From contig NZ_CP130613.1 in assembly GCF_030623445.1 (NCBI RefSeq), positions 496,001 to 560,000 of the forward strand: a stretch of DNA of 64,000 nt. Reading direction: 5' to 3'. Under the pieces are notes generated by a model, which saw only the letters and a list, made by a program, of their open reading frames with translations, made no database searches and had not been told where the DNA came from. Every line of letters starts with the position of its first letter. The stretch's first letter is position 1. Source of the stretch: Pseudogemmatithrix spongiicola (GTDB taxonomy: Bacteria > Gemmatimonadota > Gemmatimonadetes > Gemmatimonadales > Gemmatimonadaceae). This document shows positions 1-8,000 of the stretch, piece after piece. A program made the position numbers and the translations under genes.

Positions 1-54
1 CGCCGGCGCCGCCGCCATCACGAGTGCCATCACCACTGCCATTGCCTGCCGCAT
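1..54 (-). CDS. N-terminal fragment of an exported protein
   Basis: Only the first 18 codons are in the window. They read MRQAMAVVMALVMAAAPA, a short basic start followed by a hydrophobic Ala/Val/Met stretch, which is a Sec signal peptide. An in-frame ATG lies seven codons upstream (position 75), but the start at 54 gives the better signal peptide. The gene follows the response regulator on the same strand 25 bp after its stop, so it could be the last gene of that operon. The function cannot be told. Confidence 0.5.
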   Translation of the reverse strand, partial: MRQAMAVVMALVMAAAPA

Positions 55-79
55 CGGTCGCTCCACGTAGGTCATGGCG

Positions 80-1456
80 TCACTCTACCCCGGAAATGCC
101 GAGTCGGCGCATCCGGCGATACAGGTTCGGACGGTCCGTCTGCAGCCGCCGCGCCGCCTCGGCCACGACGCCGTTCGCCGCCTGCAGCGCGCGCTGGATG
201 AGGAGGCGCTCGTACTCGTCGAGCTGGTCGCTCAACCCCATCTCCAGTCGGTCGGCGGCAGGCAGGGCCGCCGGTGCCGACGTCGCGATGTCCAGCGTCG
301 GCAGCACCTCGAGCACGTGATCGGCCGTGATCTCCTGGCCCGCGTGCAGGATTGCCAGGCGCTCCACGATGTTCGCCAACTCGCGCACGTTGCCCGGCCA
401 GCGGTACCGCGTCATCGCGTCCACGGCGGCGCCACTCCACGTCGGCGCGGGCTGGCCGCTGCGGCGTCGGTGCAGCGTCGCGAAATGCAGGACGAGGTCG
501 GGGATGTCGCCCGGATGCTCGCGCAGCGGCGGCACGGACATCGGGATGACGTTCAACCGGAAGTAGAGATCCTCGCGGAATCGCCCCTCGCGCACTTCCT
601 TCGCCAAGTCGCGGTTCGTCGCCGCGAGCACGCGCACGTCCACCTTGATGTGCCGCCCGCCGCCCACGCGCTCGATTTCCCGCGCTTCGATCGCGCGCAG
701 CAGCTTGGCCTGCGCCTCGGCCGAGAGTTCGCCGACTTCGTCGAGCAGCAGCGTGCCCGTGTGGGCCATCTCGAAGCGGCCGATGCGACGCTCCGTCGCG
801 CCGGTGAAGGCACCGCGCTCGTGGCCGAACATCTCGCTCTCCACGAGGTCGCGGGGGATCGCCGCGCAGTTCACGCGCACGAACGGCTTCTCGCGCCGCG
901 GGCTCTGCGCGTGGATCGCGGCGGCCACCAGCTCCTTGCCCGTGCCGCTCTCGCCCGTGATCAGCACGCGCGCGTCGCTCGGGGCCACGCGCGCGATCAT
1001 CGCCTTCACGGCGTCCATCGCCGGGCTCGTGCCGACGAGCTGACCCGCGAGCCCGAGGTCGGCGCGCAGTGCGCTGCGTTCGCGGCGGGCCTGACGCAGT
1101 TCAAGCGCACCGGAGATCGCCAGCAGCACCCCCTCGGGCGTGAGCGGCTTCTCGAGGAAGTTCACCGCGCCGAGCCGCGTCGCCTTGACCGCGTCCCCGA
1201 GGCCCGCGCGCCCGGACATCATGACGACCGGCAGGTCCGGGATGCGCTCCCGCAGTTGCTCGAGCAATACCAGCCCGTCCGTCGGGTTCGGCATCATGAG
1301 GTCGAGCAGCACGAGATCGGGATCGGTCTCCGACGCCTTGTCGAGGCCGCTGCGCGCATCGGCGGCCTCGTGGACCTCGTAGCCCTCGGCGCCCAACAGC
1401 GCGCCGACCATGCGGCGGATGTTGGGTTCGTCGTCGACGATGAGTACGGATGCCAT
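80..1456 (-). CDS. Sigma-54-dependent NtrC-family response regulator
   Basis: This 458-aa protein has the three classic NtrC modules. The receiver domain covers about residues 1-120, with acidic residues D8/D9 and the phospho-acceptor Asp52 in the LVLLDLMMP stretch. The AAA+ domain covers about 140-370, with Walker A GESGTGKE, the sigma-54 contact loop GAFTGA and Walker B LLLDEVGE. A C-terminal Fis-type helix-turn-helix follows (VAEAARRLQTDRPNLYRRM). It should activate sigma-54 promoters when phosphorylated. It ends a minus-strand operon after a histidine kinase and a small membrane protein, so the kinase is the likely partner. Resemblance to NtrX is an inference from that pairing; the target genes are unknown. 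Confidence 0.93.
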   Translation of the reverse strand: MASVLIVDDEPNIRRMVGALLGAEGYEVHEAADARSGLDKASETDPDLVLLDLMMPNPTDGLVLLEQLRERIPDLPVVMMSGRAGLGDAVKATRLGAVNFLEKPLTPEGVLLAISGALELRQARRERSALRADLGLAGQLVGTSPAMDAVKAMIARVAPSDARVLITGESGTGKELVAAAIHAQSPRREKPFVRVNCAAIPRDLVESEMFGHERGAFTGATERRIGRFEMAHTGTLLLDEVGELSAEAQAKLLRAIEAREIERVGGGRHIKVDVRVLAATNRDLAKEVREGRFREDLYFRLNVIPMSVPPLREHPGDIPDLVLHFATLHRRRSGQPAPTWSGAAVDAMTRYRWPGNVRELANIVERLAILHAGQEITADHVLEVLPTLDIATSAPAALPAADRLEMGLSDQLDEYERLLIQRALQAANGVVAEAARRLQTDRPNLYRRMRRLGISGVE

Positions 1457-1490
1457 GGGGAACCGGGGTGGGAGAGGATCCGCCGTGCCG

Positions 1491-1766
1491 CTAGCGCGAC
1501 TCGGACTGCGGCAACGCCTTCACCGGCTGCTCGCGCTCGGCCAGGAGCTTCGTCACGAAGCGCTGGCCTTCGCTGATGCGCTCGATCTCGACCGCCATTG
1601 TCTCCAGCGCCTGTTCCATGCGCTCGAGGCGTCGCTCCTGGGCCAACGTGCTCGCGGCCGGCTCGGCTTCGCGCCGCCGCACGTACGCGCGCACGAGCGG
1701 TAGGCCGAGCGTCACCACGATCACGGTGAAGAAGAAACCGCCGATCGCGAGGATGTCTTCGTTCAT
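1491..1766 (-). CDS. Small membrane protein with coiled coil
   Basis: This 91-aa protein has one N-terminal transmembrane helix (about residues 5-25, IGGFFFTVIVVTLGLPLV). A basic RRR turn follows, then a long charged heptad-like helix (about 40-75) that should form a coiled coil. No named family is recognised. Its start codon overlaps the stop of the upstream kinase by four bases, and the response regulator starts 34 bp downstream. Translational coupling inside a two-component operon suggests it is a membrane accessory or scaffold of that system. That role is inference from position only. Confidence 0.7.
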   Translation of the reverse strand: MNEDILAIGGFFFTVIVVTLGLPLVRAYVRRREAEPAASTLAQERRLERMEQALETMAVEIERISEGQRFVTKLLAEREQPVKALPQSESR

Positions 1767-3067
1767 GCGGGCTCCGTGGCCGTTGCGGCGGCCGCTGCGG
1801 GAAAGATGAGTCGGATCTCGGTACCGGCGCCCGGCGCGCTCTCGGCCTCGACGCTGCCGCCGTGCGAGACCACCGTCTGCTTCACGATGGCCAGCCCGAG
1901 CCCGGTGCCGCCGGTCTTGGTCGTGACGTAAGGCTCCCAGATGCGCGCGAGCGCATCGGCGGGGATGCCGACGCCGTCGTCCCGTACGGCCAGCGTCACC
2001 ATGCCGTTTCGCCCGATGATGCGCAGGCTCACCGTGCCGCGGGCCTGCGTGGCATCGACGGCGTTCAGCAGGACGTTGGTGAGCGCGCGCTGCAGCGCGT
2101 CATGCTGACCGCGCACGACGAACGGGCCGCCATCGGTCTTCACTTCCTGCGTGACGCTGCGGGGTAGGGTGGCGCGCGCGGTCTCCCGGGCCAGCTCCGC
2201 GAGGTCGACGTCGGCGACGGGCCCTTCGGGCAGCCGGCCGAACTGCGCGAAATTCTTGGCCATCGCCTCGAGCCGCGTCGACTCCGCATCGAGCACCTCG
2301 ACCGTGTCGCGCAGCTCCGGCGGCACCTTGCTGCGCAGCGTCGCCACGGCGAAGCGGATCGGCGTGAGCGGATTCTTCAGCTCGTGCGCCACCTGTCGCG
2401 CCGACTCACGGAAGGCCGCAAGGCGCTCCGCTTCGATCGCGCTGCGCCGCCCCGCTTCGAGATCCACGGCCATCGTCCGCATGCGCTCGCGCAGCGTGCC
2501 GAACTCCGGCGCGCCCTTCGTCTGCTCGTCGCCGGGTGCCGGCAGCGCCTCGCCGCGCGCGATGCGCTCGGTCCACCCGACCAGTTCGTCGAGTGGGCGC
2601 GAGAGCTGGCGGCTCAGGTGGCCCGCGACGCGCGACGCGATGTAACTGATGATCACCATCACGAGCAGGCCGAGCCCGAGCAGGACCGCCGCCGTGCGGT
2701 TCACGAGGAATCGGAAGCGACGGGCCTGCACGCGGGATTCGCCGAGCTCTTCTTCGTGGCGGCGGAGCAGGGAATCGGTCCGCGCCGCACCCGGGGCCTC
2801 GCGGGCCGCGCGGATTGCCGCCTCGCCGCTCTCCGCCACCTGGTCCCAGGCCCCCACGCTCGAGAGCCGCGGGAGGATGCGCGCCGTCATCCCGCTCCAC
2901 GCCAGCGTCAGCACCAAGGCTGGCAGGAACGCGAAGGCGGCGAGGATGAGGAAGAGGCGGGTCCGGAACCGCGGCGTGCGCACGTTCCAAATCTGCGCCC
3001 ATCCGCACCTCCGCGCAGGGGTTTGGCGACCTCGGTTTCGGCCCCCAAGTGCCCACCCCACTGCCAT
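1763..3067 (-). CDS. NtrY-like membrane sensor histidine kinase
   Basis: This 434-aa protein has two transmembrane helices (about residues 37-58 and 125-147) flanking a short periplasmic loop of about 65 residues. A HAMP-like linker follows, then a HisKA domain whose phospho-acceptor is His228 in ARQVAHELKNPLTPI, and a HATPase_c domain (N box NVLLNAVDA, G1 box DDGVGIP, G2 box GGTGLGLAI). The small loop suggests it senses within or near the membrane. It is first in the operon with the small membrane protein and the NtrC-type regulator. The start is uncertain: a GTG at 2983 would begin just before the first helix and give about 406 aa. Confidence 0.88.
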   Translation of the reverse strand: MAVGWALGGRNRGRQTPARRCGWAQIWNVRTPRFRTRLFLILAAFAFLPALVLTLAWSGMTARILPRLSSVGAWDQVAESGEAAIRAAREAPGAARTDSLLRRHEEELGESRVQARRFRFLVNRTAAVLLGLGLLVMVIISYIASRVAGHLSRQLSRPLDELVGWTERIARGEALPAPGDEQTKGAPEFGTLRERMRTMAVDLEAGRRSAIEAERLAAFRESARQVAHELKNPLTPIRFAVATLRSKVPPELRDTVEVLDAESTRLEAMAKNFAQFGRLPEGPVADVDLAELARETARATLPRSVTQEVKTDGGPFVVRGQHDALQRALTNVLLNAVDATQARGTVSLRIIGRNGMVTLAVRDDGVGIPADALARIWEPYVTTKTGGTGLGLAIVKQTVVSHGGSVEAESAPGAGTEIRLIFPAAAAATATEPA

Positions 3068-3225
3068 TTGGCCCGTTTCGCGCTAGCTTTCCCGTCCGGG
3101 ACGCGCTCGGCGCGTCGATGATCCGCAGCCCTCCTGGCGCGACCATCGGCACGTCGAGCTGGCGCCCCCCTCGCGGGTGATACTCCCCCGCGGGCACTCA
3201 CACGGCGATTCACGCCAGGATACAG

Positions 3226-4908
3226 ATGCACCCTCGTTCCGCTTCACCGGCCGCCGCGCGTGTTCCGCGCGGCCCGGTCGCCCCGTTGCACAGGGGCCCG
3301 CAGGCCAGCGCACTCGGCGGCACCTCCGCCCACGCGCCCAACGCCGCACTCCTCATCGACTTCGACAACGTCACGATGGGGATCCGCTCCGACCTGCAGA
3401 CGGAGCTTCGCAACCTCCTCAGCAGCTCCATCATTTCCGGCAAGGTCGCGGTCCAGCGCGCCTACGCCGACTGGCGCCGCTATCCGCAGTACATCGTCCC
3501 GCTCAGCGAGTCGTCGATCGACCTCATCTTCGCGCCGGCCTACGGCTCGTCGAAGAAGAATGCCACCGACATCCGCCTCGCCGTCGACGCCATCGAGCTC
3601 GTCTTCACGCGGCCCGAGATCGGCACCTACATCCTGCTCTCCGGCGACAGCGACTTCTCGTCGCTGGTGCTCAAGCTCAAGGAGTACGGCAAGTACGTCA
3701 TCGGCGTCGGTATCCGCGAGTCGTCGAGTGACCTGCTCGTCCAGAACTGCGACGAGTACTACAGCTACAACGCCCTCGCCGGTCTCGTGAAGACGGGCGA
3801 CGAGAACGGGGCGGCCAAGAAGTGGGATCCGTGGGAGCTGGTCACGGAGGCCATCGGCCGCATGCAGAAGAACGGCGACGTCATGCGCGCTGACCGTCTC
3901 AAGCAGGTCATGCAGGAGATCGACGCGACCTTCGACGAGAAGGATCTCGGCATGTCGAAGTTCTCGCGCTTCTGCATGGAGGCCGCGCAGAAGGGCCTCC
4001 TGCACGTCGCGAAGCTCGAGAACGGTCAGCTCGAGGTCGGCCCGCCGAAGGGTGGCGTCGCACCGGTCGCCGCTGCCGCGGCACCTGCGGCTCCCCGCGC
4101 CGAAGGTGAAGAGCGCGAGGGTGGTCGGGGCCGTCGGGGCCGTCGGGGCCGCGGGGGTCGTGGTCGCGACCGTGACGATCGTCCGGCGACGCCTGCACAG
4201 GGCGAGCTCGCCGTCGCCGACGCGCCGGCCGCTGCTGCCGCACCGGCGCCGCGTGAAGAGCGCGGTGGCCGTCCGGACCGCGGTCCGCGCCCGGCGCCTG
4301 CGCCCAAGGTCGATGAAACCATCGGCGTCGCCGGCATTCGCCTCACGCGTGACGAGGCCTTCGGCCTGGTCCGCGATGCCGTGAACGCCGTCGCCGCCGG
4401 CGACAACCCGGTGCCGTCGGAGACCGTGCGTGCGAAGGCTTTCGCGCTGCTCGGCCGCGATTCCGAGTCGCTCTCGGCCAAGAACTTCGCGCGCATCCTC
4501 AAGGACGCGCACGACGCCGGCATCCTCGACCTCCGCAAGCGTGGCGAGGCCTTCGAGGTCACGGCTGTTGCGGACGCGCCGAGCATCGCCGATCAGTTGA
4601 GCGCGGCGGAAGCTGCGCATACGCCGGCTCCGGTCGCGACGACGCCGGTGCCGCGCGGCATGGGCGCGCGTGGCATTCCGTCCAAGGGTGGCGCGCGTGG
4701 TGCGAAGCCGGTGCCGCCGTCGCTGCTCCTCCTCGGCGTCGTCGAGCACGACGAGCCGACGCCGAAGGCTGAAGAGCCGAAGGCCGAGGCGACTGAGGCC
4801 AAGGGCGCGAAGAAGAAGGCCGCGCCGGCCAAGAAGAAGGCCGCCAAGGCGGAGGGCGATGCGCCCAAGGCCAAGAAGCCGGCGGCGAAGAAGAAGGCTA
4901 AGGTCTAG
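3226..4908 (+). CDS. NYN-domain / OST-HTH (LOTUS) RNA-binding protein
   Basis: This 560-aa protein starts with a LabA-like NYN (PIN-fold) domain, about residues 40-190. Its acidic residues are visible in LLIDFDNV, ATDIRLAVDA and SGDSDFSSLV, the usual metal-binding set of this nuclease fold. An OST-HTH/LOTUS-like domain follows (about 200-275). Next come an Arg/Gly-rich RGG stretch (about 295-320), a second OST-HTH-like segment (about 365-450) and a Lys/Ala-rich tail resembling histone H1 (about 515-560). NYN and OST-HTH domains are known to act on RNA. Nuclease activity is likely but not shown. The gene stands alone, divergent from the kinase operon, and is followed by a strong hairpin. Confidence 0.88.
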   Translation: MHPRSASPAAARVPRGPVAPLHRGPQASALGGTSAHAPNAALLIDFDNVTMGIRSDLQTELRNLLSSSIISGKVAVQRAYADWRRYPQYIVPLSESSIDLIFAPAYGSSKKNATDIRLAVDAIELVFTRPEIGTYILLSGDSDFSSLVLKLKEYGKYVIGVGIRESSSDLLVQNCDEYYSYNALAGLVKTGDENGAAKKWDPWELVTEAIGRMQKNGDVMRADRLKQVMQEIDATFDEKDLGMSKFSRFCMEAAQKGLLHVAKLENGQLEVGPPKGGVAPVAAAAAPAAPRAEGEEREGGRGRRGRRGRGGRGRDRDDRPATPAQGELAVADAPAAAAAPAPREERGGRPDRGPRPAPAPKVDETIGVAGIRLTRDEAFGLVRDAVNAVAAGDNPVPSETVRAKAFALLGRDSESLSAKNFARILKDAHDAGILDLRKRGEAFEVTAVADAPSIADQLSAAEAAHTPAPVATTPVPRGMGARGIPSKGGARGAKPVPPSLLLLGVVEHDEPTPKAEEPKAEATEAKGAKKKAAPAKKKAAKAEGDAPKAKKPAAKKKAKV

Positions 4909-4935
4909 GCCTTCTTCGCGGTTACACCAGGCAAA

Positions 4936-4968
4936 CGCGCGGGGCGCCCTCTGAGGGTGCCCCGCGCG
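4936..4968 (+). terminator. Strong hairpin after the NYN gene
   Basis: A 15-bp stem with a single G-U pair closes on a 3-nt CTG loop (arms 4936-4950 and 4954-4968). It lies 27 bp after the NYN stop codon and ends 40 bp before the restriction enzyme gene. No U-tract follows, so termination may be Rho-assisted. Confidence 0.7.
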
Positions 4969-5008
4969 CTGCGTTGAGAGCGTCAGTCCCCATGGCTAGC
5001 TTCTGAGA

Positions 5009-8000
5009 ATGACTGCACTCGTAGAGTTGCTGGACAGCTTCCGCGCTGCCGCTGTGAGCGAGCGTGAGAAAGGGACGTACTTCGAGGAGCTGATCCTTGC
5101 GTACCTGCGGCACGAAGCCAACTACAAAGACCTCTACAGCGATGTCTGGACCTTCGCCGACTGGGCCAAGTCCGAAGGGAGGGTCGCGAAGGACGTCGGC
5201 ATCGACCTCGTCGCGAAGACACGCGACACGGATGAGATCCACGCCATCCAGTGCAAGTTCTACGCGCCGGATTACCGCATCCAGAAATCCGACATCGACA
5301 GCTTCTTCACGGCGTCGGGGCAGAAGCCGTTCTCGCATCGCGTGATCGTCAGCAGCACGGATCACTGGTCCGAGAACGCGGAAGCAGCCCTCGCGGGCCA
5401 GCAGATCCCCGTCAGCAAGATCACCCTCTACGATCTCGAGACCAGTCAAATCGACTGGGCGCAGTTCAAGCCGAAGGCCAAGGCGGCGCCCGCCCTGAAG
5501 CCCAAGAAGTCGCCGTTCCCGCACCAGCGCTCGGCGATCGAAGACGTCATCACCGGGCTCAAGAAGGCCGACCGCGGCAAGCTCCTGATGGCCTGCGGCA
5601 CGGGTAAGACCTTCACGGCCCTCAAGATCGCCGAGCGACAGGCCGGTGAAGGCAAGCGCGTGCTGTTCCTAGTGCCGAGCCTCGCGCTGCTCTCGCAGAC
5701 GCTCACGGAGTGGACTCAGGAGAGCAACGTCGGCCTGCACAGCTTTGCCGTGTGCTCCGACAGCGACGTCGGCAAGAAGAAATCCGCCGACGACGACAGC
5801 ATCCAGACCGTCACGCACGAGCTGCGCTTTCCGGCAACTACTGACGCCAAGCGCCTCGCCGCGGAGGTGAAGGCGCGGCACGATGCGCAGCATATGACCG
5901 TCGTGTTCAGCACCTATCACTCGATCGAGGTCGTGCATCAGGCGCAGGCCGAGCACGGGTTGCCGGAGTTCGACCTCATCGTCTGCGACGAAGCCCACCG
6001 GACCACGGGTGCGACCTGGGCCGATGCGGACGAGAGCAGCTTCGTGAAGGTCCACGACGCTGGCTACATCGTGGGCGGCAAGCGGCTCTATATGACGGCG
6101 ACGCCGCGCATCTATGGGAATGCGGCGAAGGCGACTGCCGACAAAGAGAGCGTCACGCTGGCCTCGATGGACGACCCCGCGCTGTTCGGCGAGGAGCTGC
6201 ACCGCCTCAGTTTCTCCGACGCCGTGCAGCGCAACCTGCTCGTGGACTACAAGGTCGTGGTGCTGGCCATCGAGGAGTCACACGTCAACAAGCGCCTGCA
6301 GGGGCTGCTCGCCGACCCCAACAACCAGCTCAAGGTGGACGACGCGAGCAAGATCGTCGGCTGCTGGAAGGCCTTGGCCAAGCAGGGCTTCAGGGAGTAC
6401 GGCAACTACGGCGACCCGATGCGCCGCGCGGTCGCCTTCTGCCAGGTCATCAAGCCGAGCACGGGCAAGAAGCACAAGGTCAGCTCGATGAACATCGCCT
6501 CGATGTTCCAGGCGGTAGTCGAGGCCTATCAGCAGTCCGCGCCGCCCGAGGAGCAGGCCGTCACGCTGCGCTGCGAGGCGCAGCACGTGGACGGCGGGAT
6601 GAACGCCAGCGAGAAGGAAGCCAAGCTCGCCTGGCTCAAGTCGCCGGCGCCCGCCGACACCTGCCGCATTCTCAGCAACGTGCGCTGCCTCAGCGAAGGC
6701 GTGGATGTCCCCGCGCTCGATGCCGTGCTCTTCCTCACCCCGCGCAATTCGCAGGTGGACGTCGTCCAGTCGGTGGGCCGCGTAATGCGCAAGGCACCCG
6801 GCAAGGACCTCGGCTACGTCGTGCTGCCTGTCGTGATTCCTGCCGGCGTTGCGCCAAACGAGGCGCTCGACAACAACGAGGTGTACAAGGTCGTCTGGCA
6901 GGTGCTGCAGGCCCTGCGTTCGCACGACGACAGCTTCGACGCGATGGTCAACAAGCTGGACCTGATGAAGGTGCCGCCCAGCAAGATGGAAGTCATCGCC
7001 GTCACCGACCGCATCCAGCAGAAGCCGCGCAAGAAGGGCACGGCCGAGAGAGCCAAGGGCGCGTTCGGGATTGGCGCGAAGCCGTCACCCAAGGAGGACG
7101 CCGAGCTTAACCAGACGCAGATCGAGTTCGAGATCGGCGAGATCGAGCGCGCCATCTACGCCAAGCTCGTCCAGAAGGTCGGCAACCGGCAGCACTGGGA
7201 AGAGTGGGCCAACGACATCGCGAAGATCGCCCAGACGCACATCGACCGCATCACGCTCCTCGTGCAGGACCCCAAGCACGAGCGGGAGCGGGCGGCCTTC
7301 GCCGAGTTTGCCAAGGAGCTGCGCGACGACCTCAACGACAGCATCTCAGATGCCGAGGTGATCGAGATGCTCGCGCAACATCTCATCACCAAGCCCGTGT
7401 TCGATGCCATCTTCGCGGGGCAGGGCTTTGCGGATCGCAACCCGATCAGCCGGGCGATGCAGAAGGTGCTCGATGTGCTGCAGGAGCATCATCTGGAGAA
7501 GGAGGCCGATACCCTACAGGGCTTCTATGCCAGCGTGAAGATGCGCGCGGAGGGGATCGACAGCGCCGAGGGGCGGCAGAAGATCGTCGTGGAGCTCTAT
7601 GACAAGTTCTTCCGCGGCGCCTTTCCGAAGCTCACCGAGCGGCTGGGCATCGTGTACACGCCGGTGGAGGTGGTGGACTTCATCATCCACAGCGTGGCGC
7701 ACCTGCTGGAGAAGGAGTTCGGTCAGACCTTGGGCAGCGAGGGGGTGCACATCCTCGACCCGTTCACGGGGACGGGGACGTTCATCACGCGGCTACTGCA
7801 GAGCGGGTTGATCTCCAAGGAAGAGCTGCAGCGGAAGTATCGGAAGGAGATTCACGCTAACGAGATCGTGCTGCTCGCCTATTACATCGCTGGCGTGAAC
7901 ATCGAGTCCGTGTATCACAGCATCGTGGGCGGGGAGTATGAGCCGTTTCCGGGCATCCTGCTGACGGACACGTTCCAGATGTATGAGAAGGAGGACCTGC

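Noticed and set aside
74-1576. Long plus-strand open frame of 500 codons across the response regulator
   Set aside because: It is antisense to a well-matched NtrC-type gene, has His/Arg-rich shadow composition typical of GC-rich DNA and no start signals.
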